A DNA stretch of 64,000 nt from Halorientalis litorea (GTDB lineage: Archaea; Halobacteriota; Halobacteria; Halobacteriales; Haloarculaceae), in NCBI RefSeq assembly GCF_023028225.1, contig NZ_CP095482.1, forward strand, positions 2,108,001-2,172,000. Direction: 5' to 3'. A program made the translations under genes and the position numbers. Positions 52,254 to 60,133 of this stretch are shown here, piece by piece (positions within the stretch are counted from its first letter, which is position 1; every line of letters begins with the position of its first letter). The notes under the pieces were generated by a model, which searched no databases, was not told the origin of the DNA, and saw only the letters and a list, made by a program, of their open reading frames with translations.

Positions 52254-53309
52254 CTACCCCTCGAATGGCTCGTGGGTCACGACGTACCTGTCGTCTGTGG
52301 GGTCGTCGCGCTCGCACACGTCGGCGACGGTGTAGAAGCGGACCTGCCGCTCGCGTTTCGTGACGACAGGGAAGTCGTAGTACTCGGCTTCGTAGGCCGG
52401 TTCGTCGCCGGCCGCCCGGCGCTGTGCGACGAACTCGCGGTGGGCCGCCAGTCGGGTCGCAGTCCGCTCGTCGGCCAGTGCCGGTACCTCGTCGACGGTT
52501 CCCCCGAAGGCCGCCCGGAATCCCTCGTCGAGTTCGTAGCCCACGGAGTCGCGGGCGGCGACCATCGCCGCCGCCGTGGTCGTCCCAGTCCCCCAGAACG
52601 GGTCGAGTACGGTGTCACCGTACGTCGAGAACATCCGTATCAGGCGGAGTGGGACTTCGAGCGGGAAGGCACCCGACCGTTCGCGGGCGACACTGCCATC
52701 GCCGCCGAGCCGTTGGTCCTCGCCGGGGATTTCCCAGAGGTCCGAGAACCACTCGTTGCGTTCCTCCCAGAAGTACGCGCTCTCGTATCGCTGGTCGTCG
52801 CCGGGTGGGTACCGCCGGGTCGACCCGTTCCGGAAGAGCAGCACGTGCTCGTGTTCCAGCGTCGGGTAGGCGTTGGGCGGGAGCGTCCCCGACCCCATGA
52901 ACTTCGTGGGACTGTTGGTCGGCTTGCGCCAGAGGAGACCCGGCAGCGAGGAGAGGCCACGCTCGCGGAGGCGGCGTACGACCTCTGCGTGGTTGGGCCA
53001 CAGGCGGAACTCACCGTCGACGGACCGGGTGGCGTCCCCGACGTTGACACAGGCGATGCCGCCCTGCCGGAGAACCCGGACGACCTCTGCCCACACGGTG
53101 TCCAGCACGTCGTGCATCGCCTCGAAGGCACGCTCGCCGTCGTCCGCGTCGAGGGCCTCGCCGATGGCCGGGTCGAGACCGGTGAAGGTGTCGTCCCACT
53201 GCTCGATGAGCGGGTATGGCGGTGACGTGACGACGAGGTCGACGCTGTCGTCGTCGAGGGCGGCCATCTCCCGGGCGTCGCCGACGACGACCCGGTGCTC
53301 TGTCTGCAT
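52254..53309 (-). CDS. zim: DNA (cytosine-N4)-methyltransferase, CTAG-type (Zim)
   Basis: This 351-residue beta-class methyltransferase has the catalytic motif TSPPY (residues 28-32, N4-cytosine type) ahead of the SAM motif DPFWGTGTTTAAAM. It has no cognate restriction gene beside it. In the haloarchaeal gene neighbourhood aroB'-zim-aglD, the equivalent gene (Zim) modifies CTAG; I identify it by this context and motif class. The ATG at 53309 (MQTEHRVVVGD) is preferred over one four codons upstream. The only CTAG near its promoter sits at the TATA position. Confidence 0.8.
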   Translation of the reverse strand: MQTEHRVVVGDAREMAALDDDSVDLVVTSPPYPLIEQWDDTFTGLDPAIGEALDADDGERAFEAMHDVLDTVWAEVVRVLRQGGIACVNVGDATRSVDGEFRLWPNHAEVVRRLRERGLSSLPGLLWRKPTNSPTKFMGSGTLPPNAYPTLEHEHVLLFRNGSTRRYPPGDDQRYESAYFWEERNEWFSDLWEIPGEDQRLGGDGSVARERSGAFPLEVPLRLIRMFSTYGDTVLDPFWGTGTTTAAAMVAARDSVGYELDEGFRAAFGGTVDEVPALADERTATRLAAHREFVAQRRAAGDEPAYEAEYYDFPVVTKRERQVRFYTVADVCERDDPTDDRYVVTHEPFEG

Positions 53310-53330
53310 GCGACGGTCCACGGACGGCCG

Positions 53331-53340
53331 CCTCTAGAGG
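53331..53340. promoter_or_regulatory. CTAG palindrome at the zim promoter
   Basis: CCTCTAGAGG is a perfect 10-bp palindrome centred 26.5 bases upstream of the zim ATG, where the TATA box of a leaderless mRNA should be. No better TATA-like sequence is visible. The CTAG inside is the presumed methylation target of the enzyme it precedes. Confidence 0.5.
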
Positions 53341-53375
53341 GTTACGACTGCCGCAGAATCGGTGACGACGCGCTG

Positions 53376-54338
53376 TCAGGCCATCGGCAGGTCTTGCTCT
53401 GCCTCTAAGAGTTCGTGGTAGCGGTTGCGGATGGTGACCTCGCTGATGTCGGCCACCTCGCTGACGGCGGCTTGGGTCGTCTTCTCGTTGGTCAGGAGGG
53501 CGGCGGCGTAGACGGCGGCGGCGGCCAGTCCCACGGGCGATTTCCCGGAGTGGACGCCCTGCTCTTTGGCGTTCTGGAGGAGTTGACGGGCACGGTGTTC
53601 GGCCTCGTCGGAGAGTTCGAGCGACGAGGCAAAGCGCGGCACGTAACTCTCGGGGTCGGCGGGCTGGACCTCCAACCCGAGTTCTCGGACCACGTAGCGG
53701 TACGTCCGGGCGATTTCGCTCTTCTCGACGCGGGACACGTCGGTAATCTCGTCGAGACTCCGGGGGACGCCGGCCTGTCGGGCGGCGGCGTACACCGACG
53801 CCGTGGAGACACCTTCGATGGAGCGGCCGGGGAGGAGGTCCTCGTCCAGCGCGCGGCGGTAGATGACGCTGGCAGTCTCGCGGACGTTCTCGGGGAGGCC
53901 GAGGGCGGAGGCCATGCGGTCGATTTCGCCGAGTGCCTGCTTGAGGTTGCGCTCTTTCGAGTCGCGGGTCCGGAACCGCTCGTTCCACTTGCGCAGTCGC
54001 TGCATCTTCTGGCGTTGGCGACTGCCTAGGGAGTTGCCGTAGGCGTCCTTGTCGCGCCAGTCGATGTTGGTCGAGAGCCCCTTGTCGTGCATCATGTTGG
54101 TGGTGGGGGCACCGACGCGGGACTTCTCGTCTTTCTCGCTGGCGTCGAACGCACGCCACTCCGGCCCGCGGTCGATTTCACCTTCCTCGACGACGAGGCC
54201 GCAGTCGTCACACACCGTCTCGCCGTGTTCGTCGTCCATGAGGAGTGTCCCACCGCACTCGGGACAGGCGGTCTGCTCGGAACTCTCCTCGTTCGTCTCT
54301 TCCGTCGTGCGCGTTCGCGCTCTCGTGTTCTCGCTCAT
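53376..54338 (-). CDS. tfb: Transcription initiation factor TFB
   Basis: This 320-residue archaeal TFIIB homologue has an N-terminal zinc ribbon (CPECGG ... CDDCG), the B-reader/B-linker region (EWRAFDASEKDEKSRVG, SRQRQKMQRLRKWNERF) and two cyclin repeats (about 130-215 and 225-315), with the HTH that reads the BRE. Haloarchaea carry several TFBs; which one this is cannot be said. The ATG at 54338 is used. ATATTTAAATAT (54422-54433) is the best TATA candidate and would give a leader of about 60 bases. Confidence 0.95.
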   Translation of the reverse strand: MSENTRARTRTTEETNEESSEQTACPECGGTLLMDDEHGETVCDDCGLVVEEGEIDRGPEWRAFDASEKDEKSRVGAPTTNMMHDKGLSTNIDWRDKDAYGNSLGSRQRQKMQRLRKWNERFRTRDSKERNLKQALGEIDRMASALGLPENVRETASVIYRRALDEDLLPGRSIEGVSTASVYAAARQAGVPRSLDEITDVSRVEKSEIARTYRYVVRELGLEVQPADPESYVPRFASSLELSDEAEHRARQLLQNAKEQGVHSGKSPVGLAAAAVYAAALLTNEKTTQAAVSEVADISEVTIRNRYHELLEAEQDLPMA

Positions 54339-54421
54339 TGGTCGAAGGCGGATGCTATCCGGGCAGGTTCGACCTGAGAAACCCCGGACAATCGTCGGTA
54401 GCACACGAATTGCGACGAAAG

Positions 54422-54508
54422 ATATTTAAATATTCCGTCTTCGGAACGAGTTCGCGGCGTAACGCCGACGATACACCTGTTTCCGGCACTCCGAAGGTCG
54501 TATTAATA
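54422..54508. promoter_or_regulatory. Two AT-rich palindromes upstream of tfb
   Basis: ATATTTAAATAT (54422-54433) and TATTAATA (54501-54508) are perfect palindromes in an otherwise G+C-rich gap. The first is the probable tfb TATA box; the second may be a second promoter or a binding site. No gene lies in 54339-54539. Confidence 0.45.
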
Positions 54509-54539
54509 TGGTGGTACGGGGTGACACGACACCCGCCGC

Positions 54540-55859
54540 TCACTCGATGGTTCGCTCGACGTTCTCGACGAAGTAGTCGGCGAACTCCGCGGCACCGGGG
54601 CTGTCGAACAGGTCCCGGCGATAGCGGAACGAGAAGTTGACCTGCCCGTCGAACGTCGCCACGCCGACGCCGATGGGCGTCCCGCGCCACGTCGGTGGAG
54701 AGAACCAAATCTCCTCCTCCGCGTCCTCGGCGAGGGAGGGGACCATCGGGAGGCGGCCGAGGTTGGTCAGCAGTGCCGTGTCGAGGAACCGCTGCCCGGG
54801 GCCGCGCAGGAGTTCCGGAAGCAACTGTTTCAGGCCGAGCGGGACGCCGGGTGGCAGCATCTTCAATACCTCGTAGAGCGCGGCGGCCCGGTCGCGCTGT
54901 TTGAGCTCGGTCGTCTGCTCGGCGATGGTTTCGACCGTTCGCCCCGGTGACCGCCTGTCACGACTGTGTGTCTCCACGCTCTCGAACATGGAGTACATCC
55001 CGACGACGTCGTAGAACCACTCCTCGGGGCGGAGGTTCACCGGCATCATGGTACTCAGCTTCCCGGAGTACTTGTCGTGGTCGTCGTTCCACTCCTCGAT
55101 TGCGAGGTGGAGACCGGCGAGGAGCATGTCGTTGACCGAGACGCCCTCGGGCCGGTCGGACACGAGGCGGTCGGTCAGGTCTTCGCTGAGGCGGCGACGG
55201 GCGAATCCCCACCCGTCGCGGTTACTCCCGCCGTCCGGCGCGATTCGGGTCGGTGAGTTGATGAAGTCTTTCAGCCGCCCGGCCACGGACCCGAACTGGT
55301 CGAGTCGGTCGGGGAGCGTCGACGGGCGGATGTCTTCGAGCAGGTCCCGCGAGTCCTCGAACGAAATCATGCTCCCGTGCGGCTCGTTCCCGCGGTACGC
55401 CGTACAGAGTGCTTGCGCGATGCGGAGGAGACCGACGCCGTCGGCGGCGACGTGGTTGACGCTCAACAGCAGTCGGTCACCGCCGTTCAGTCCCTCACCC
55501 CGGACCACCATCACGCGGAACGGGAACTCCTCGGTGAGGTCGAACAGGCGGTTGTACATCCAGTTCTGGGCGGTTTCGAGGTCCGTCTCTTCGCCGTCGA
55601 CTTCACGGACGACCACGTCCTCCGTGTCGACACTGTCCGCTATCTCCCAGACGTACTCGTAGTCCGCGAGACTGCTCGGCTGGCGGTGTGCTCGCGCCAT
55701 CGGGAACGCCTCGGCGACGGCGACCGCTGCCTCGCGGAGGCGGTCCATGTCCACCGTCTCGGACGTCTCGAACTCGCCCTGCATGTTCCACGGCGTGTAC
55801 GCCTGCTCGATGTGATACACTGACTCCTCTATCAGCGAGAACGGGACTGTCGTGGTCAT
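54540..55859 (-). CDS. Condensation-domain/WS-DGAT-like acyltransferase (copy 1)
   Basis: This 439-residue protein of the CoA-dependent acyltransferase superfamily (condensation domain, wax-ester synthase/DGAT-like) has the active-site motif NHVAADG (HxxxDG), then SVNDMLLAGLHLAI and MMPVNLRPEEW, the latter corresponding to the NxRP segment of this fold. It should join an acyl or similar carrier-bound group to an amine or alcohol. Product and substrates are unknown. It is a paralogue of the gene at 55940-57250 and has a matching promoter (GATATG 29.5 bases before the start). Confidence 0.82.
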   Translation of the reverse strand: MTTTVPFSLIEESVYHIEQAYTPWNMQGEFETSETVDMDRLREAAVAVAEAFPMARAHRQPSSLADYEYVWEIADSVDTEDVVVREVDGEETDLETAQNWMYNRLFDLTEEFPFRVMVVRGEGLNGGDRLLLSVNHVAADGVGLLRIAQALCTAYRGNEPHGSMISFEDSRDLLEDIRPSTLPDRLDQFGSVAGRLKDFINSPTRIAPDGGSNRDGWGFARRRLSEDLTDRLVSDRPEGVSVNDMLLAGLHLAIEEWNDDHDKYSGKLSTMMPVNLRPEEWFYDVVGMYSMFESVETHSRDRRSPGRTVETIAEQTTELKQRDRAAALYEVLKMLPPGVPLGLKQLLPELLRGPGQRFLDTALLTNLGRLPMVPSLAEDAEEEIWFSPPTWRGTPIGVGVATFDGQVNFSFRYRRDLFDSPGAAEFADYFVENVERTIE

Positions 55860-55939
55860 CGCACGACGCCCCCAGTAACTGCCCCCATATCTTACTGTCA
55901 GCCACCGGTGGCAAATAAAACGAACTGGTCGCGTCGGTT
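55860..55939 (-). promoter_or_regulatory. Promoter of acyltransferase copy 1, matching that of copy 2
   Basis: On the minus strand GATATG is centred 29.5 bases before the start codon (55886-55891), and again GATATG 29.5 bases before copy 2 (57277-57282). Between TATA and start both carry GGG and GGGGG runs and a common CGTG-G-TG end. This suggests common control. Confidence 0.5.
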
Positions 55940-57250
55940 CTAGCCGACGAGTGTCCGCACCGTTCCGACGTAGTAGTCGGCGAACCGCGACGCGGCGTCC
56001 GCGTCGAACTGCCGCGCCGTGTAGCGGAACGAGAGCCGAACCGCCCCGTTGGTCGTCGCCACGCCGATGCCGAGCGGTAGCGCGGACATACACGGCGGGG
56101 AGAACCACAGCGAGTCGTTCCCGTCCGCGGAGAGCGACGGCCCGTCCGGCACTCGGCCGAGGTTCGACAGCGCGGCCGTATCCATCAGTCCGCTGCCGAT
56201 GCCCCGGAGCAGGTGTGGGAGTTGCCGCTTCAGGCTGACGGGCGTGCCCGGCGGAATCATCTGCAACACCTCGTAGTACGCGGCGGCTTGGTCGCGCTCC
56301 TTGAGTTCGGTCGTCTGCTCGGCGATACGTTCGAGGGCCGTCTCCGGGTCCCGGCGGTCACGGGAGCGCGTCCCGACGCTCCCGAACAGCGCGTACATCC
56401 CGACCACCTCGTAGAACCACTCCTCGGGGCGGGTGTTGACCGGGACCATCGTCGTTATCTTCCGAGCCGATTTCCCGTGGCTCTCGTTCCACTCCGCGAT
56501 GGTGAGGTGGAGTGCGGCGAGCAACACGTCGTTGACCGAGACGCCGTCGGGCCGGCCGGAGACGAGCATTTCGGTGAGGTCCTCGTCCAGCGTCCGGTGG
56601 ACGAAGCCCCAATCGTCCCCGCTGGTGCCACCGTCCTCGGCGATGCGCGTCGGCCTGTCGACGGTGTCCCCGAGTTTTCCTGCGAGGGTCCCGAACAGGT
56701 CAGCGCGCTCGACGAGCGACGACGGGCGGATGTCGTCGAGAGCCGCACGCGACTCTTCGAGCGGGAGGGTGTCGCCGTCGGGCGTCTCGCCGCGGTAGGC
56801 CTGACAGACCGAGCGAGCGATGCGGACCGCGCCGACCCCGTCTGCGGCGGCGTGGCTGACGGCCACCATCAGCAGGTCGCCACCCTCGCGGCCAGCACCG
56901 CGGACCACCGAGAGTCGGACCGGCGACTCCGCAGTCAGGTCGAACGACCGGCCGTAGAACTCGGTTCGGGCCGCATCGAGGTCGTCGTCGGCGTCGACGA
57001 CTTCGACCGGGACCTCTCCCGCGTCGTCGGGAATCTCCCACTCGTACTGCGTGTCACCGAGGTTGCACGGCCGCCGTCTGGCCCGCGCGAGCGGGTGGGC
57101 GGTACAGGCAGCGACCGCCGCCTCTTCGAGTCGGTCGACGTCGATGGTCTCGGCCGTCCCGACCTCTATCTGGATGTTCCACGGCGCGAACGATTCCTCT
57201 ATGTGGTGGACTGCCTCGTCGAGTACGGTAAACGGAACACTCGTCGTCAC
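55940..57250 (-). CDS. Condensation-domain/WS-DGAT-like acyltransferase (copy 2)
   Basis: This 436-residue paralogue of the preceding gene has the same opening (TTSVPFTVLDEAVHHIEESFAPWNIQ against TTTVPF..), the active-site motif SHAAADG (HxxxDG) and VPVNTRPEEW. The GTG at 57250 aligns with copy 1 and has GATATG at exactly the same distance; another GTG at 57253 is also possible. Two tandem copies with separate but similar promoters suggest two related acyl-transfer steps, perhaps in a halophile lipid or pigment ester. Confidence 0.82.
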   Translation of the reverse strand: MTTSVPFTVLDEAVHHIEESFAPWNIQIEVGTAETIDVDRLEEAAVAACTAHPLARARRRPCNLGDTQYEWEIPDDAGEVPVEVVDADDDLDAARTEFYGRSFDLTAESPVRLSVVRGAGREGGDLLMVAVSHAAADGVGAVRIARSVCQAYRGETPDGDTLPLEESRAALDDIRPSSLVERADLFGTLAGKLGDTVDRPTRIAEDGGTSGDDWGFVHRTLDEDLTEMLVSGRPDGVSVNDVLLAALHLTIAEWNESHGKSARKITTMVPVNTRPEEWFYEVVGMYALFGSVGTRSRDRRDPETALERIAEQTTELKERDQAAAYYEVLQMIPPGTPVSLKRQLPHLLRGIGSGLMDTAALSNLGRVPDGPSLSADGNDSLWFSPPCMSALPLGIGVATTNGAVRLSFRYTARQFDADAASRFADYYVGTVRTLVG

Positions 57251-57390
57251 CACACGTCACCCCCAACCGTATCCCACATATCAACGCTTGATGGCCGGCT
57301 ACCTCATAAATCGCATCCCTCGCATGTCTCGTGCCTTCCGCCCGGTCGCTGGGCGAAATTATCAAGTCACGGAGACACAATTGGGCGGGT

Positions 57391-57963
57391 ATGCGCGTCG
57401 CAGTCGGTACGGAGAACCCGGTGAAGGTGTCGGCGACGGAGCGGGCACTCGCGGGACGAATCGAGGGACAGGTCGAAGCGGTCGATGTCGACCCCAGTGT
57501 CCCCGAACAGCCACGCGGGCACGCCCAGACAATCGCCGGCGCGCAGAACCGCGCGGAAGCAGCACTGGCGTTCGGGTCGGGCGTCGACTTCGGCGTCGGC
57601 ATCGAGGGCGGCGTCGCGGAACTCCGCCGTGCCTCGGCGGGCGACAGGGGATGGGCCGACGACGTGGCCGTCATCGCCGGGTCTTCGGACCTGTACCTCG
57701 TGATGTGGGCCGCCGTCGCCGACGGTACCCGCACGACTCGCGGTGCCGGGCCGAGCATCCGCCTCCCCGAAACCGTCGCCACCCGCGTCCGCGATGGCGA
57801 CGAACTCAGTCCCGTCCTCGCCGACGTACTCGGTGCCGAGGACGTGGCGACGACACAGGGAGCCATCGGCCTCCTCACCGACGGCATCGTGGACCGCGAA
57901 GACGCCTTGGTGCAGGCCGTCGCCGCGGCTCTCGGCCCGTTCGTCACCGACCACTACGAATAA
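57391..57963 (+). CDS. DUF84 family NTPase (inosine/xanthosine triphosphatase)
   Basis: This 190-residue DUF84 (YjjX-like) house-cleaning NTPase removes ITP and XTP. It opens with VAVGTENPVKVSATERAL and has QNRAEAALAFGSGVDFGVGIEGGV and a C-terminal GAIGLLTDGIVDREDALVQAV, all family hallmarks. The ATG at 57391 lies about 30 bases after AAATTATC (57355-57362), a probable TATA box. It is convergent with aglD. Confidence 0.9.
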   Translation: MRVAVGTENPVKVSATERALAGRIEGQVEAVDVDPSVPEQPRGHAQTIAGAQNRAEAALAFGSGVDFGVGIEGGVAELRRASAGDRGWADDVAVIAGSSDLYLVMWAAVADGTRTTRGAGPSIRLPETVATRVRDGDELSPVLADVLGAEDVATTQGAIGLLTDGIVDREDALVQAVAAALGPFVTDHYE

Positions 57964-57978
57964 AAACCTTCGTGGGAA

Positions 57979-59802
57979 TCAGTCCGTCTCCGCCGCCGCT
58001 TCCGCCTCTGCCTCGCGGCTCTCCTCGACAGCGGTCGTCAGCGAGACGTTCAGCCACGCCATCGCGACGAGGCCGCCCGCGATGGTGACGACGTTCTTGA
58101 CCGCGTGGTCCACGATGGCCGCCCCCAGTGCCGTCTCCCACGCGACAGTCGGGACGAGGGCGACGACCAGCAGCGAGAACGCACCCTCGTACAGGCCGAT
58201 GCCGCCGGGCGACAGCGGGAGGACCTTGGCGAGGTTGCCGACGCTGACGGCGAAGAAACCGACGGCCAACAGCGTGCCCGGCGCGAGGTCGACCTCGAAG
58301 GCGGCGAACACGAGGACAGCGGTCACCACGTCGAGCGTCCAGATGACGAGACTCGTCGCGCCCACGCGGGCGAACGCGGCGGGCGTCCCGGTGACGCGCT
58401 GCACGTCGCCGGTGAACTGCTCGATGACGCCCGCCACGTAGTCGGCGTAGGAGTCGGTCGACAGGCGGCCGACCCCCGCCCGGACGTAGTTTCGGTCGGA
58501 GCGCGCGCTGGCGACGATGAGGACGGTGACGGCGATGGCCATCGCGCCGACGAACGCCGCGACGGCGACCGCGACGCGGCCGCTGGCCCGTGCCCCGGTG
58601 AACCCGGCCGCGAGCGAGGCGAGACTGCCGGGGTCGAGGACGGCGTAGCCGACGAGGACCGTCCCGGCGAGTGCCGTAATCGTCAGCAGGTCGAAGACGC
58701 GCTCGACGGCCAACGAGGCGAATCCCGAGGGGTACGGAATCGACCGGCGTGCCTTCACGACGTAGGCGCGCACGGCGTCACCCGCCCGCGCCGGGAACAC
58801 GAGGTTCCCGGTCTGACTGATGAACACCGCGCCCGTCAGGAAGCCGATTCGCTCGGTGTAGCCCAGTTCCGCGAGGATGTCGCGGTACCGCGCGCCACGG
58901 AGCGGCCACGAGAGTAGGTAGACGACTGCCGACGCGACGACCAACTCGGGGTGGGCGTTCCACGCCCCGCGCATCTCCGCGAGGACGGCCGTCGGGTCGA
59001 GATACACCGTCATCAACACGAGCGCGAGTAGCACGAGGCCGGTCCCGGCCGCGAGGTTCACCCGGCGGGTCAGCCGTGGCGACACGGCGACCTGCCACCA
59101 CGTCCGGAGTATCTGGCTCCCCATCCCGAGTACGTCCCGCACGAGGTCGACCTTCGAGTCGCCCTTCGGTTCCCACTCGACGGGGAACTCCCGGACGCGG
59201 TAGCCCGCCCGCTGTGCCCGGACCAACACCTCCGTGTCCCAGAACCAGTGGTCGTCCTCGACGTCTTCGAGGACATCCAACAGTGCCGTCCGGTCGAACG
59301 CCTTGAATCCACACTGGTGGTCGAGCAAGTCAGAGCGCAGGAACAGGCGGACGAGACGGTTGAACCCCCTGCTCGGAATCCCGCGCTTGGCCGGGCGGTC
59401 GGCCTCCTGTCCGGGAACCCACCGCGACCCGGTGGCGAAGTCGTACTCCCCGGACCGGACACTCTCGACCAACTCTTCGAGGTGGCGCATGTCCGTGGCG
59501 AGGTCGGTGTCGAAGTAGACCAGCGTCCCGCCGTGGGCCTCGCGGAACGCGTACTCGAGTGCCCCGCCCCGCCCGCGCCGCGATTCGCTGTGGACGTGCC
59601 GGACGCGTTCGTCCTCGGCCGCCAACCGCGCGGCTATCTCGGGTGTCGCGTCGTCACAGCCGTCCTCCGCGACGATGACCTCGAAGGCGTCCGCGGGGAG
59701 GAACTCGGCGAGCGTCTCGAGGGTAATTCGGACGGTGTCCTCGATGGTGTCGGCCTCGTTGTAAGCCGGGAGGACGACGCTCACCTCGACGCCGCGTCTC
59801 AT
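57979..59802 (-). CDS. aglD: AglD-like glycosyltransferase with C-terminal membrane domain
   Basis: This 607-residue protein has an N-terminal GT2 (GT-A) domain (about 1-245; VSVVLPAYNEADTI, VIVAEDGCDDAT, FDTDLATD). A membrane domain of the lysylphosphatidylglycerol-synthetase/flippase-like type (about 255-590, seven to eight helices) follows. The architecture matches Haloferax AglD, which charges dolichol phosphate with mannose for the last sugar of the S-layer N-glycan. The position near zim supports this. Conserved C-terminal features are LPLSPGGIGLYEGAFSLL. The ATG at 59802 is used. Confidence 0.88.
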   Translation of the reverse strand: MRRGVEVSVVLPAYNEADTIEDTVRITLETLAEFLPADAFEVIVAEDGCDDATPEIAARLAAEDERVRHVHSESRRGRGGALEYAFREAHGGTLVYFDTDLATDMRHLEELVESVRSGEYDFATGSRWVPGQEADRPAKRGIPSRGFNRLVRLFLRSDLLDHQCGFKAFDRTALLDVLEDVEDDHWFWDTEVLVRAQRAGYRVREFPVEWEPKGDSKVDLVRDVLGMGSQILRTWWQVAVSPRLTRRVNLAAGTGLVLLALVLMTVYLDPTAVLAEMRGAWNAHPELVVASAVVYLLSWPLRGARYRDILAELGYTERIGFLTGAVFISQTGNLVFPARAGDAVRAYVVKARRSIPYPSGFASLAVERVFDLLTITALAGTVLVGYAVLDPGSLASLAAGFTGARASGRVAVAVAAFVGAMAIAVTVLIVASARSDRNYVRAGVGRLSTDSYADYVAGVIEQFTGDVQRVTGTPAAFARVGATSLVIWTLDVVTAVLVFAAFEVDLAPGTLLAVGFFAVSVGNLAKVLPLSPGGIGLYEGAFSLLVVALVPTVAWETALGAAIVDHAVKNVVTIAGGLVAMAWLNVSLTTAVEESREAEAEAAAETD

Positions 59803-59948
59803 TGCTCGGTCATTTCGTCACGCGACAGAAGTACCTTCTGTTAGGTCACAACTGCCCGACCCGACAGGGGGCCGTCACGACGACCCGGCGTTCTCCCGAA
59901 CTGGGAACGCCCGGAGGCTTTTCCGACCCCGGCACCCCACTCTCGTCC

Positions 59949-60131
59949 ATGAACGAGGCGTTCGTTCAGTTGGTCTGTCCCGAGTGTCTGAAAGACTGGG
60001 AAGCCGACCCGACGGGCCTGCCCAGCCCCGACGCGTCCTTTAGCTGTCCCGACTGCGGCGAGGACCGGCGGCTGTCGGAGTTCATGCGAACCGACCGCGA
60101 CCTCGAAGTCCTCCGCGAACTGACCGACTGA
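59949..60131 (+). CDS. Small Cys4 zinc-finger protein
   Basis: This 60-residue acidic protein contains CPECLKDWEADPTGLPS ... FSCPDCGED, a treble-clef or zinc-ribbon pattern (C-x2-C...C-x2-C). Such very small zinc-finger proteins are frequent in haloarchaea and mostly unstudied. It ends two bases before the stop of the convergent radical SAM gene. Confidence 0.72.
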   Translation: MNEAFVQLVCPECLKDWEADPTGLPSPDASFSCPDCGEDRRLSEFMRTDRDLEVLRELTD

Positions 60132-60133
60132 GG

